A stretch of 38,130 bases of DNA from Bacillota bacterium. GTDB lineage: Bacteria; Bacillota; Clostridia; Christensenellales; Aristaeellaceae. The notes beneath the pieces were generated by a model. That model did no database searches and was not told where the DNA came from. It saw only the letters and a program-made list of their open reading frames with translations. The position numbers and the translations under genes are program-made. How positions within the stretch are numbered: position 1 is the first letter of the stretch; each line of letters starts with the position of its first letter. Shown here piece by piece: positions 24,048 through 33,197 of this stretch. Where the stretch lies: positions 1 through 38,130 of the forward strand of contig JAEWVC010000001.1 in the NCBI GenBank assembly GCA_023459275.1. The letters are read 5' to 3'.

Positions 24048-25016
24048 ATGAAGTATGGCCAGCCGAACGCCGGCATTCAAATGGCAAACAGGCCGCGGAC
24101 CGGAGCCGGTATCGGAAAGTATTTGAAGCGCTATTGGACGCTGTATCTGCTGTTGCTGCTGCCCATCGCCTTCTTTGCCATCTTCCGCTATATTCCTATG
24201 GCGTATATTCTTGGCGCCTTCAAGCAGAACAATATCCTGCGGCCCCCATGGCTTGTGGACTGGGCAAAAAACAGCGGCTTTGAATTTTTCATCAAAGCCT
24301 TCAAGGACCGGGACTTCCTCTACGCCATCCGCAATACCATTATGCTCAACGCGCTGGACCTGGTCATCGGATTCCCTGCCCCCATCCTGCTGGCGCTGCT
24401 TTTGAACGAATTGTCTTTCAAGCGCTTCAAGCGTTTGACTCAGACGGTGGTGTACCTGCCCCACTTCCTGTCCTGGATCATTATTTCCGGGCTGGCGCTA
24501 CGGCTCCTGGCGCCTAACGACGGCCTGGTGAACATCCTGCTGGGCAAGATCGGTTTGGGCCCGGTCCCCTTCCTGAACGACAACAGCCATTGGGTGGGGA
24601 CCTATGTGGTCCTGGGTGTTTGGAAGGAGGCCGGCTGGAATACCATCATCTATCTTGCCGCCATCACCGCCATCAACCCCGAACTGTACGAGGCCGCCGC
24701 GGTGGACGGGGTAAGCCGCCTCCGGAAAATCTGGCACATCACGCTTCCGGGGCTTCGTCCCACCATCATCATCCTGCTGATCCTGAGCGTCGGCCATATG
24801 ATCGGCAGCGAGTTCGACAGGCCTTACGCGCTGCGAAACCAGATCGTAATGAACGTGTCCAACGTGCTTTCCATCTTTGTATACACAAAGGGCATCAAGG
24901 GCCTGCAGTTCTCCCTGACAACGGCGGTTGGGCTGTTCCAGTCTGTCGTCGGCCTGATTTTCCTGCTGTCAGCCAACAGCCTGGCCAAGCGCTTTGACGA
25001 GCGCGGCCTCTGGTAA
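24048..25016 (+). CDS. Oligosaccharide ABC transporter permease, LplB-type
   Basis: A 322-residue CUT1-family permease with about six membrane segments. The first is YWTLYLLLLLPIAFFAIF; the EAA loop that docks the ATPase is EAAAVDGVSRLRKIWHITLPGL (around residue 215). In Paenibacillus the LplA-LplB-YtcP system imports aldouronic acids and is encoded beside aguA, which supports the same substrate here (inference). ATG 24048 follows GGGAGG. It lies 50 bases after aguA and 14 before the partner permease. No ATP-binding subunit is encoded in the window, as is usual for this group, which often shares an MsmK-type ATPase. Confidence 0.92.
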   Translation: MKYGQPNAGIQMANRPRTGAGIGKYLKRYWTLYLLLLLPIAFFAIFRYIPMAYILGAFKQNNILRPPWLVDWAKNSGFEFFIKAFKDRDFLYAIRNTIMLNALDLVIGFPAPILLALLLNELSFKRFKRLTQTVVYLPHFLSWIIISGLALRLLAPNDGLVNILLGKIGLGPVPFLNDNSHWVGTYVVLGVWKEAGWNTIIYLAAITAINPELYEAAAVDGVSRLRKIWHITLPGLRPTIIILLILSVGHMIGSEFDRPYALRNQIVMNVSNVLSIFVYTKGIKGLQFSLTTAVGLFQSVVGLIFLLSANSLAKRFDERGLW

Positions 25017-25030
25017 GGGGGGGATGAAGG

Positions 25031-25903
25031 ATGATCAAGTCAAAAAGCACGAAAATAGGCGACCGGGTTATCGCCGCGGTATGCGTGCTGCTGATCTTCA
25101 TTTGCCTCGTGCCGCTTTTGAACGTGCTGGCCCGTTCCCTAAGCTCTTCCGATGCGTTGATCCGCAACGAGGTGCTGCTTTGGCCCAAGGGATGGAATCT
25201 TGACGCATACAAAACGGTGCTCAAAGATGTGAAATATACCTGGTCGCTGCAGTGGACTGCCATTTTGACGCTGATCTGCACGCTGGTTTCCATGGCCATG
25301 ACCATCATGTGCGCCTATCCCCTGACCTATGACAAGCTCAAAGGCAAGCGCTTCATCAACAGCTTCATCATCCTGACCATGTTTTTCAGCGCCGGGCTGA
25401 TCCCCAACTATCTGCTGCTGAAAACCCTGAAAATGCTGGACACGCCCTATGTGCTGATCTTTCCCAACTGCCTGAGCGTGTTCAATATGATCATCCTGCG
25501 CAGCTTCTTCTTCGGCATTCCCGAAAGCCTTCGGGAATCCGCCGAGATGGATGGCGCCGGGCCTATCCGCATCCTGATCCGCATCTATCTGCCCCTTTCC
25601 ACTTCGGTGCTGGCAACGCTGGCCCTGTTCTATGCCGTGGGCCGCTGGAACGGCTTTTCGGACGCGCTGATGTTCATGTCCAAGCGGCGGGAGTATTATC
25701 CCATCCAGCTTCTGCTGTACAACATCCTGCAAAACACCACCAGCATTGAAGTGGCCACCCAGGAGGGGTTCTTCCCCACGGGTATTGCCGAAACGCTGAA
25801 AATGGCCACCGTCATGTTTGCCACCGTGCCCATTCTGCTGATCTATCCCTGGCTGCAGCGCTACTTCATCACCGGTGTGACCATCGGCGCGGTGAAAGGC
25901 TGA
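25031..25903 (+). CDS. Oligosaccharide ABC transporter permease, YtcP-type
   Basis: A 290-residue partner permease with about six membrane segments, starting VCVLLIFICLVPLLNVLARSLSS. The EAA loop reads ESAEMDGAGPIRILIRIYLPLS (around residue 185), with the final segment before FITGVTIGAVKG, the typical C-terminus of YtcP/LplC proteins. AAGGATG precedes the ATG. It forms the translocation pore with the preceding LplB-type protein and is followed after 80 bases by the binding protein. The order permease, permease, binding protein differs from the lplA-first order I recall for Paenibacillus. Confidence 0.92.
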   Translation: MIKSKSTKIGDRVIAAVCVLLIFICLVPLLNVLARSLSSSDALIRNEVLLWPKGWNLDAYKTVLKDVKYTWSLQWTAILTLICTLVSMAMTIMCAYPLTYDKLKGKRFINSFIILTMFFSAGLIPNYLLLKTLKMLDTPYVLIFPNCLSVFNMIILRSFFFGIPESLRESAEMDGAGPIRILIRIYLPLSTSVLATLALFYAVGRWNGFSDALMFMSKRREYYPIQLLLYNILQNTTSIEVATQEGFFPTGIAETLKMATVMFATVPILLIYPWLQRYFITGVTIGAVKG

Positions 25904-25928
25904 CAGAGCCTGCGCCGCGGTCCACGAT

Positions 25929-25957
25929 GTCATTTTGGGAAGCACCCGAAATGGTGA
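25929..25957 (+). promoter_or_regulatory. Intercistronic stem before the binding-protein gene
   Basis: TTTTGGG (25933-25939), loop AAGCA, CCCGAAA (25945-25951), extended imperfectly by GTCA/TGAC. There is no T-run. Such stems before binding-protein genes often protect the downstream mRNA; that role is an inference. Confidence 0.4.
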
Positions 25958-25983
25958 CCCATAAAATAAAAGGAGGCGTACCT

Positions 25984-27603
25984 ATGAAACGGATCCTGGG
26001 TATTTTGGTGGCGGCCATGCTGCTTACCAGCATCCTCGGCGTATCGCTGTCCGCGGCTTTCGCCGAACAGTCCGAAATCGTCGATGGAAAGTTCACCACG
26101 ACGCGGCATATCACCGTGGAGATCTATGACCGCGCCAACGACGGCGGCTCCAAGCCGGAGGACAACTTCTACACGAACTTCATCAAGGAAGGCATGCTCC
26201 GCGACCACAACGTGGATGTCACCTTCGTGCCCGTCCCCCGCTGGACGGAGGGCGAGGTACTCAACAACCTGCTGGCTGCCGGCGATGCCCCCGACGTATG
26301 CGTAACCTACAGCTATCCCACCATCCAGACCTACGCCACCATGGGCGGCGTGCTGGACCTGAACCCCCTGCTGGCGGAGAACAAGGACATGCTCCCCAAC
26401 CTGTGGGACCTGCTGGGCGACAGGAACCTCTATTGGGACCAGAATCCCGAGACCGACCAGGTGTGGGCTATCGAGGCCGTTCTCGCGTCCTCCACGCGCA
26501 TCAACACCTTCGTCCGTGAGGACTGGCTGAAAAAGCTGAATCTTGCCGCTCCCACCACCCTGGAGGAGTTCGAGGCGATGCTGGTTGCCTTCAAGGACAA
26601 CGCCGAACTGCTTCTGGGCGCTGACGCCGACAAGATGATCCCCTATTCCACCAGCTTTGACATCGGCTGGCGCAACGATCATCTCTTTGCTTCGTTTGTG
26701 CCGGACGCGGCCACCGACAGGGAATTGTACGTGCTGGGCTTTGACGACCGCCATCTGCTCTACCCCAACTACAAGGAAGGCGTCCGCGTGCTGAACAAGT
26801 GGTACAACGATGGCCTGGTTTGGAAGGATTTCGCACTGTACGGCTCCGGCGACCCCACCGAAGATAACCTGATGAAGGCCGGCTATGTGGGCGCCTTCAT
26901 CCACAACTGGGATTACCCCTACCGTAACGGCGAGGACAGCATCCACGCGAACCTCCTGCGCAACGTGGGCCCCGATGCCGGATACATCGCGGTTTCCTGC
27001 TTCCAGAATGACGCGGGCAAGTATTTGAAGTTCCTGTCCAATCCCATTGACCGCAAGGTATTCCTCCCTGCCACCAACGATGAGCCCGTAGCCTCGCTGA
27101 TGTATCTGGATTGGATTTCCACGCTGGAAAACCGCATGTTCCTGCAGATCGGCGAAGAGGGCGTAACGCATGAAACCCTGGAGAACGGCGTCATCAAGAC
27201 GTTGTCCGTGCAGGGTGAAAAGATCATGAACTCCCTGTACAACATCGACTACACCATTACCATCAATGGCCTTGATCTGGGCGATAAGGACAAGACGGTC
27301 CAGGCCATGGCCCTGGGGTATGCCACGGTGGATCCGCGCTTCATTGACACCGCATTCATGGCCACACAGCTTGACGGCCGCATCGTTGCGAACTTTAACT
27401 GCGGCACCATCTCCGCCGAGGAGGGTGTGGGCACCGCGCTGAAAGAAAAACGCGACGCGTTCCTGAACCAGGCCGTGACCGCTGCGGCGGATCAATTTGA
27501 CACCGTGTATGACGGCGGCATGGCGGACTACCTTGCCTCCGGCGGCCAGGCCATCATCGACGAGCGCACCGCCGCTTTGGAAAAATTCTACGGCAAGGAA
27601 TAA
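25984..27603 (+). CDS. Extracellular solute-binding protein, LplA-type, without a lipobox
   Basis: A 539-residue binding protein, the length expected for the LplA/YtcQ group. Residues 1-27 are a signal peptide (MKRILGILVAAMLLTSILG then SLSAAFA, cleaved before EQSEI). There is no cysteine for lipid attachment, unlike nearly all Gram-positive binding proteins. Mature sequence shows NNLLAAGDAPDVCVTYSYPTI, the ligand-binding region typical of family 1 solute-binding proteins. ATG 25984 has AAAGGAGG eight bases upstream; the frame opens at 25927. It should deliver aldouronic acids or xylo-oligosaccharides to the two permeases. The missing lipid anchor means retention at the membrane needs another explanation. 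Confidence 0.9.
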   Translation: MKRILGILVAAMLLTSILGVSLSAAFAEQSEIVDGKFTTTRHITVEIYDRANDGGSKPEDNFYTNFIKEGMLRDHNVDVTFVPVPRWTEGEVLNNLLAAGDAPDVCVTYSYPTIQTYATMGGVLDLNPLLAENKDMLPNLWDLLGDRNLYWDQNPETDQVWAIEAVLASSTRINTFVREDWLKKLNLAAPTTLEEFEAMLVAFKDNAELLLGADADKMIPYSTSFDIGWRNDHLFASFVPDAATDRELYVLGFDDRHLLYPNYKEGVRVLNKWYNDGLVWKDFALYGSGDPTEDNLMKAGYVGAFIHNWDYPYRNGEDSIHANLLRNVGPDAGYIAVSCFQNDAGKYLKFLSNPIDRKVFLPATNDEPVASLMYLDWISTLENRMFLQIGEEGVTHETLENGVIKTLSVQGEKIMNSLYNIDYTITINGLDLGDKDKTVQAMALGYATVDPRFIDTAFMATQLDGRIVANFNCGTISAEEGVGTALKEKRDAFLNQAVTAAADQFDTVYDGGMADYLASGGQAIIDERTAALEKFYGKE

Positions 27604-27621
27604 CCTTTCCTTTGATCCATT

Positions 27622-27652
27622 GGGGGGGAGGGGCGGCATGGCCCTCCTCCCC
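27622..27652 (+). terminator. GC stem after the binding-protein gene
   Basis: GGGGGGGAGGG pairs with CCCTCCTCCCC around a nine-base loop, followed by TGTTTCTG. With its weak T-run it is more likely a partial terminator or 3' stabiliser that lowers expression of the GH2 gene relative to the binding protein. Confidence 0.5.
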
Positions 27653-27708
27653 TGTTTCTGTCCACAAGCCAGGTGGTAATGGCTTCCCGGAAAGAAGGAG
27701 GGCATGTC

Positions 27709-30700
27709 ATGATCCCGTTCCAAGACGGCTGGGAGTTTGCCAAGGGGGAACCGGCAAATTTCACGCCGGTTTATCTCCCCCACGACTGGCTGATCGCCGA
27801 TACGGAGCATCTGTATCAAAGCGGCGTGGGCTATTACCGGCGGGCGCTGGACGTGCGGTTCCTTTTGGAGGGGCAGCGCCTGTTTTTGCGGTTTGACGGG
27901 GTCTATATGGACACCGCCGTTTTTGTGAACGGCAAGATGGCCGGGGAATGGAAGTATGGCTGCACCGCCTTCACCCTGGACATCACCGGCTTCATCCGCC
28001 GGGAGGAAAGCAACGAGCTGCTGGTGCGGGTGGATTACAAAGCCCCCAGCGCCAGGTGGTATACCGGCGCCGGCATCTACCGGGACGTGTTTTTGACCGT
28101 CAAAAACGCGTGCCACATCGTGCCCGACGGCGTCTATATCTCCACTTTTTTCCGGGACGGCCGCTGGCAATATGATGTTTCGGCCCGGGTGGAAACGGGC
28201 GGCCGGCCCTACGAAATGCGCCATACGCTGCTTAACGCGGAGGGGGATATCCTGCCCTGGGACACGGATCACCCCAGGCTGTACACCCTTCGGTCGGAAT
28301 TGATTGTAAACGGGCAGGTCACGGACGCTGTGGATACCCGCATCGGTTTCCGCACCATCGCCTTCACGCCAGACAACGGCTTTTTCCTCAATGGCCGGCC
28401 TGTAAAGATCAAGGGCGTATGCCTCCACAGTGACCTGGGAGCGCTGGGGGGTGCCGTCCACAGGGACGCCTTGCGCAGGCAGCTTGCCCTCATGCAAAAC
28501 ATGGGCGCCAACGCGGTGCGCACCGCCCATAATCCCCCCGCCAAGGCGCTGATGGAGCTTGCGGATGAAATGGGCATTCTGGTGATGTCCGAGTTTTCGG
28601 ATATCTGGCGCAGGCCGAAAAACACCTACGATTATGCCCGTTTCTTTGACGAATGGGCGGAAAGGGACGCTGCCTCCTGGCTCCTGCGGGACAGGAACCA
28701 CCCTTCCCTGATCCTGTGGAGCATTGGCAACGAGATACAGGATACCCACCTTGATCCCGCGGACGGCGAAAAAACGCTGCGTATGCTTGTGGATCTTGTG
28801 AAAAAGTACGACCCCAGCGACAACGCCGCCGTCACCTTCTGTTCCAACTATATGCCCTGGGAAAACACACAAAGGTGCGCCGATGTCCTCAAGCTGATTG
28901 GCTACAACTACGGCGAAACATACTACGCGGCCCACCACGCGTCCCACCCGGACTGGATACTCTACGGCGGGGAGACCTGCTCCACTGTGCAAAGCCGCGG
29001 CGTATACCACTTCCCTTTGAGCAGATCCGTGCTGGCGGACGACGATCTGCAATGCTCCTCCCTTGGCAACAGCACCACAAGCTGGGGCGCGAAGCGTGTG
29101 GAGGACTGCGTTTTGTCCGACCTTAGCACCCCCTACTCCCTGGGGCAGTTTATCTGGGCCGGGCAGGATTATCTGGGGGAGCCTACGCCCTATCACACAA
29201 AGAACGCCTATCTGGGCCACGCGGACACGGCGGGGTTTCCCAAGGACTCCTATTATGTGATCCGGGCCGGTTGGACGGACTTTGAAAAGGCGCCCATGGT
29301 GCACCTGTACCCGTACTGGGATTTTTCCCCGGGGCAGATGATCGACGTGCGGGCCGCCACCAACGCGCCCTTTGTTGAATTGTTCCTCAACGGGGAAAGC
29401 CTGGGCAGGCGCGCCGTTCAAGGAAGGCTTACGGCGGATTGGCGGGTGCCTTACCGGCCGGGCGTCCTGACGGCGAAGGCTTATGACGAAAACGGTTCGG
29501 TGGCCGCCATGGCGGAGCGGCGTTCCTTTTCGGAGGCCGCCTCCCTCCATACGGAGGAAGAAGTATATGGGGAGCTGCGCTTTTACACCATCACCGCGCT
29601 GGACAAGGACGGAAACACCGTGGAAAACGCCAACAGGCGGGTGTATGTGTCCGTGGAAGGCGGGGTTTTGCTGGGGCTGGACAACGGTGACGCCGCGGAT
29701 TTTGAGCAGTATCAAACGGACAATCGGCGGATGTTCGGCGGCAAACTGCTGGCCATCGTGCGGGCAGAATCCGGTAAAAAGCCGGCCCTTGCGGTAAAAT
29801 TCTGCGAAAAGGACATCCCCGTCCGCAAGATTGAGCTGACGAAGGAAGGATACCTGGTCACCGCCCGGCTGCTTCCCGAAAACGCTTCCTACAGGGACCT
29901 GCACTGGCGGGTGACGGATGCCGGGGGCATCGACAGTCCGCTGGCCGGGCTTCAAATTTCGGAGGACGGGAAAAGCGCGGTCTTGTTGCCCAAGGGCGAC
30001 GGGGAGGTGTACGTCCGCTGCTCTCCTAAAAACGGGCGGGGCCATGCGGCCTTCATCTCCGCGCTGGGCTTTACCCTGTCCGGCTTCGGAAAGCCCTTTT
30101 TGAACCCCTACGGCTTTGTGTCCGGGGGGCTGTCAAACGCCAGCAATGTGGCGCTGGCCAACGGCAACGAACGCGGCGTGGCCACGCTGCGGGACGGGGA
30201 AACCCACGTGGGTTTCCGGGACCTGGATTTTGGAGCATACGGTTCCGACGAGATCACGCTGCCCCTGTTTCCCCTGGAGAAGGACCCCTTCTTTTTCGAG
30301 GCCTGGGAAGGGATGCCCCTAGAAAGCGGAACGAAAATATGTGACCTGCGCTATGATCTGGGTTCCGTTTGGAACACCTACCAGGCGGCGGTGTATACGC
30401 TCCCCAGGCGTTTGAAGGGCGTGACGACGCTGTGCCTGGTGTTTCGGCAAAAGGTGCACATCAAGGGCTTTCAGTTCAGGAAATATCAGAAGGCCTATCA
30501 AAGGCTGACCGCCGGGGAATGCGACGCGCTCTACGGCGATGCCTACCGGCGGGAAGGAGACCGGGTGGAGGGGATCGGCAACAACGTGACGCTGACCTAC
30601 CGCCATATGGATTTCGGCGAAGGAGGCGCCGGCCGCCTTGCGCTTGCCTGGCGCTCCGGCCTTGCAGAGAACGCGGTCCAGCTTGTGTTTGCGGGGACGG

Positions 30701-30858
30701 AGGGTGAAATCAAGAAAATGGTAAACGTGGGACGGGCGGAAACCTATGAAAGCGGCGTATTTTCCCTGGGGGAGAAGATTACGGGCCTAAAGGACGTATC
30801 GCTGGTCTTTCTGCCCGGCTGTCAACTGGACCTTGAATGGATACAATTCATGGCGTAA
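27709..30858 (+). CDS. Glycoside hydrolase family 2 enzyme with C-terminal accessory domains
   Basis: A 1049-residue intracellular enzyme (no signal peptide). Order: sugar-binding jelly roll (about 1-145; VYMDTAVFVNGKMAGEWKYG), Ig-like domain, TIM barrel (about 225-500), a DUF4982-like region (FVELFLNGESLGRRAVQ around 560), then C-terminal beta-rich domains including a CBM6-like tail. The barrel has Glu342 (acid/base, WSIGNEIQD) and Glu422 (nucleophile, LYGGETCS), the GH2 pair. Members are beta-galactosidases, beta-glucuronidases or related; linkage to a xylan locus suggests a side-chain sugar such as galactose or arabinopyranose, but this cannot be fixed from sequence. ATG 27709 follows AAGGAGGGC. 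It is downstream of the transporter and ahead of a LacI-type gene. Confidence 0.9.
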   Translation: MIPFQDGWEFAKGEPANFTPVYLPHDWLIADTEHLYQSGVGYYRRALDVRFLLEGQRLFLRFDGVYMDTAVFVNGKMAGEWKYGCTAFTLDITGFIRREESNELLVRVDYKAPSARWYTGAGIYRDVFLTVKNACHIVPDGVYISTFFRDGRWQYDVSARVETGGRPYEMRHTLLNAEGDILPWDTDHPRLYTLRSELIVNGQVTDAVDTRIGFRTIAFTPDNGFFLNGRPVKIKGVCLHSDLGALGGAVHRDALRRQLALMQNMGANAVRTAHNPPAKALMELADEMGILVMSEFSDIWRRPKNTYDYARFFDEWAERDAASWLLRDRNHPSLILWSIGNEIQDTHLDPADGEKTLRMLVDLVKKYDPSDNAAVTFCSNYMPWENTQRCADVLKLIGYNYGETYYAAHHASHPDWILYGGETCSTVQSRGVYHFPLSRSVLADDDLQCSSLGNSTTSWGAKRVEDCVLSDLSTPYSLGQFIWAGQDYLGEPTPYHTKNAYLGHADTAGFPKDSYYVIRAGWTDFEKAPMVHLYPYWDFSPGQMIDVRAATNAPFVELFLNGESLGRRAVQGRLTADWRVPYRPGVLTAKAYDENGSVAAMAERRSFSEAASLHTEEEVYGELRFYTITALDKDGNTVENANRRVYVSVEGGVLLGLDNGDAADFEQYQTDNRRMFGGKLLAIVRAESGKKPALAVKFCEKDIPVRKIELTKEGYLVTARLLPENASYRDLHWRVTDAGGIDSPLAGLQISEDGKSAVLLPKGDGEVYVRCSPKNGRGHAAFISALGFTLSGFGKPFLNPYGFVSGGLSNASNVALANGNERGVATLRDGETHVGFRDLDFGAYGSDEITLPLFPLEKDPFFFEAWEGMPLESGTKICDLRYDLGSVWNTYQAAVYTLPRRLKGVTTLCLVFRQKVHIKGFQFRKYQKAYQRLTAGECDALYGDAYRREGDRVEGIGNNVTLTYRHMDFGEGGAGRLALAWRSGLAENAVQLVFAGTEGEIKKMVNVGRAETYESGVFSLGEKITGLKDVSLVFLPGCQLDLEWIQFMA

Positions 30859-30926
30859 GCCAAGGTTTGGATTGACAGGCAGGAAGCATCCGTTTATGAT
30901 GGAAAAAACGGGAGGGGGGCGGGCTT

Positions 30927-31952
30927 TTGTCCGTAACCATCAAGCAGATCGCCGACCTGTGCGGCGTATCCAGGGGAACGGTGGACCGGGTGCTGAACAA
31001 GCGGGGCAAGGTGCACCCCGGTACCCGGGAACTGATTGAAACCACCATTGCGCAGCTTGGATATACCCCCAACATCGCGGGGAAAGCCCTGGCGGTGCGC
31101 AAGCGTCCCCTGACCATCGGCGTGGTGCTTTCCTCGGAGGGGAATCCGTTTTTTGACGACGTGATCCGGGGGATCGAGCAGGCGCAGCAGGAATTGAAGG
31201 ATTTCGGGGTGCTGGTGCGGATGCGCAGGCTGCACGGCTATGTGCCTTCGGAACAGCTTCACCAAATCGAGTCGCTTAAGGGGGAGGGGGTCGACGCGCT
31301 GATCCTGCACCCCATCTTCGACCCCGCCATCGCAAAAAAGATCGGGGAGCTGAAGGATCAAAACATATCCACCGTGACCGTGAACACGGATATCCCCGAC
31401 AGCGCACGCCTTTGCTATATCGGCAGCGACTACGAAAAGGGCGGAAGGATGGCGGCCGGGATGGTTTCCCTCCTGATGGGGGGACGCGCAAGTTTGGGCA
31501 TTGTGAAGGGCGCGGAGAATATCCTGGGCCACCGCCAGCGGCTGGAAGGATTTCTCAAGCGGCTGAAGGAGACCCCCGAGCATATCCTGGTGGCGGGTTA
31601 TGCCACAGCCCAGGATGACAACGATATCGCGTATGCTTCCACCAGGGATATGATGGAAAAAAATCCGGGCATCAACGCGCTCTATGTGGTGGGCGCCGGT
31701 ATGGCCGGGGTATGCCGTGCGCTGATTGACCTGCGGCTGGAAAACCGCGTGGCGGTGGTGGGCTTTGACAGCGTTCCCGAAACCGTGGACATGATGAAGA
31801 AAGGCATCGTCCGGGCCGTGATCTGCCAGCACCCCTTCACCCAAGGGTACCGCGCGGTGCGGGCCGCCTATGATTACCTGGTGGGCGGAGCGCAACCCGC
31901 CCCGGACTACTGCCTGGTGCAGAACGAAATCATGATCCTGGAAAGCCTGTAG
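30927..31952 (+). CDS. LacI-family regulator with ribose-binding-type sensor
   Basis: A 341-residue repressor-like protein. The N-terminal helix-turn-helix is TIKQIADLCGVSRGTVDRVLNKRGKV, with a hinge at NIAGKALAVRKRPLTIGVVL. The sensor resembles periplasmic-binding-protein type 4 (EGNPFFDDVIRGIEQAQQEL, IGSDYEKGGRMAAGMVSLLM, VVGFDSVPETVDMMKKGIVRAVICQHPF), which binds pentoses or hexoses. RGTVDRVLNKRG replaces the common STVSRVLN, a variant seen in some LacI subgroups. The start is TTG 30927, eleven bases after GGAGG. It is last in the run starting at aguA and ends at a strong terminator. Its operator is not identified. Confidence 0.88.
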   Translation: MSVTIKQIADLCGVSRGTVDRVLNKRGKVHPGTRELIETTIAQLGYTPNIAGKALAVRKRPLTIGVVLSSEGNPFFDDVIRGIEQAQQELKDFGVLVRMRRLHGYVPSEQLHQIESLKGEGVDALILHPIFDPAIAKKIGELKDQNISTVTVNTDIPDSARLCYIGSDYEKGGRMAAGMVSLLMGGRASLGIVKGAENILGHRQRLEGFLKRLKETPEHILVAGYATAQDDNDIAYASTRDMMEKNPGINALYVVGAGMAGVCRALIDLRLENRVAVVGFDSVPETVDMMKKGIVRAVICQHPFTQGYRAVRAAYDYLVGGAQPAPDYCLVQNEIMILESL

Positions 31953-31966
31953 GATACAAAATCAGC

Positions 31967-32005
31967 GGGCTGCCGCGCGGGAATACCCGCGCGGCAGCCC
32001 TTTTT
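31967..32005 (+). terminator. Strong terminator ending the rightward operon
   Basis: A perfect 15-base stem GGGCTGCCGCGCGGG-AATA-CCCGCGCGGCAGCCC followed by TTTTT. It lies 14 bases after the LacI-type stop and faces the stop of a convergent LacI gene. Confidence 0.9.
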
Positions 32006-32065
32006 GGAGATGCCTTTTCAAGGAGGAGGAGAAAAGGCAGGGGAAATAGCAATGCAAAAAGCGGG

Positions 32066-33085
32066 TCAAACCGCATCCTGGGAAAGGGTGCGTACAGTTT
32101 CACCGGGAAGCAGCGCGCCCTCCACCATCACGATGCCGGAGCCGGCGGTATGGGGATGCTCAATGCGTTCGATGAGGCTGGAGGCGGCTTCCGCCCCGAT
32201 TCGCTTTGTATCCTGCCGGATGGTGGTCAGCTTGGGCGTGGTCATCTGCATCAGCGGGATACCGTCATACCCGGTAATGGAAATATCCTCCGGGATGCGC
32301 AGGCCCGCGGAACGGATGGCCTCAATACCGCCCAGCGCGGCATAATCGTCGGACATCAGGATGCAGGTGGGCCGCTGCGCCAGCTGCAGGATCTGGCTGA
32401 CGGCCCTATTGGCGCTGGGGGGGTTGTGGTAGGCGCATTCCACGATGTACTCCTGGGGCGTGGGCAGCTTGAGTTCCCGCATGGTGCGGTAAAAACCAGT
32501 GATCCGGCTTTCGGATACCGCGGAGCGCATGCCGTGGACGAAAGCGATGCGGCGGTGCCCCCGGCTGTGGACATACCGCACCAGTTCCTGCATGCCGCTC
32601 AAATTGTCCGACAGGATGCAGGTACGGTTGTTGAACACATGGTCTATGGTCACCAGCGGCAGATCGGAAGCGATCAATTCAATGATCTCCGGCGCGAAAA
32701 AATCGACGCAGGCCAGGCATACCCCGTCCACGTTGCGGTAGCGGCAGTGCTCCAGATACGTCATCTTGGTGCGGCCAATGTTATGGTTGATGAAGGTGAT
32801 ATCGTACCCCTTCAGTTCCGACTCGCTTTTGAAGCTTTCCAGCACCGCGGAAAAATAATTATGGGTCAGTCCGCTGTGGTTATCATCCGAAAAGAGTACC
32901 CCCAGGTTATACGTGCGGTTGGTCTTCAGCGCCCTGGCCAGGGAATTGGGATGGTATCCCACCTCCTGGGCCGTTTTAAGCACCAGTTCCCGGGTAACTT
33001 CGCTGACATCGCTGTAGTTGTTCAGCGCCTTGCTCACCGTAGAGACCGACAAACCGCAACGCGCGGATACCTCCTTGATCGTCAC
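32066..33085 (-). CDS. LacI/GalR-family transcriptional regulator
   Basis: A 339-residue regulator. DNA-binding domain: TIKEVSARCGLSVSTVSKALNNYSDVSEVTRELV, hinge GYHPNSLARALKTNRTYNLGVLF. Sensor domain: VDGVCLACVDF, DNLSGMQELVRYVHSRGHRRIAFV, CILMSDDYAALGGIEAIRSAGLRIPEDISITGYDG, TTIRQDTKRIGAEAASSLI, typical of sugar-responsive GalR/LacI proteins. I prefer GTG 33085 (VTIKEV..., preceded by AAGGAG) over GTG 33127, which has no ribosome-binding site and would start on top of the operator. The operator AAACCGGTTT lies just downstream of its own promoter, suggesting autoregulation. It precedes the GH3-xylA operon on the same strand and may control it. Confidence 0.88.
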   Translation of the reverse strand: MTIKEVSARCGLSVSTVSKALNNYSDVSEVTRELVLKTAQEVGYHPNSLARALKTNRTYNLGVLFSDDNHSGLTHNYFSAVLESFKSESELKGYDITFINHNIGRTKMTYLEHCRYRNVDGVCLACVDFFAPEIIELIASDLPLVTIDHVFNNRTCILSDNLSGMQELVRYVHSRGHRRIAFVHGMRSAVSESRITGFYRTMRELKLPTPQEYIVECAYHNPPSANRAVSQILQLAQRPTCILMSDDYAALGGIEAIRSAGLRIPEDISITGYDGIPLMQMTTPKLTTIRQDTKRIGAEAASSLIERIEHPHTAGSGIVMVEGALLPGETVRTLSQDAV

Positions 33086-33130
33086 CGAATGTGCGCACTC
33101 CTTATCCTTATGAATGGGTACAGCCACGCT

Positions 33131-33180
33131 AAACCGGTTTCTATGTACCCATTATACAGGATAACGGCAAAAAAGAGCAA
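33131..33180 (-). promoter_or_regulatory. Promoter and LacI-type operator of the leftward lacI-family gene
   Basis: Minus-strand TTGCTC (33175-33180), 18 bases, TATAAT (33151-33156). The palindrome AAACCGGTTT (33131-33140), the classical LacI/GalR half-site pair around CG, lies at about +4 to +13, where bound repressor would block initiation. Confidence 0.65.
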
Positions 33181-33197
33181 GCGGCAAGAAGGATTTA

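Noticed and set aside
25930..30045. A 1371-codon open frame on the minus strand across the binding-protein and GH2 genes
   Set aside because: It is antisense to two well-supported genes, has no family motifs or ribosome-binding site, and its His/Val/Gly-rich composition is typical of a shadow frame in GC-rich DNA.
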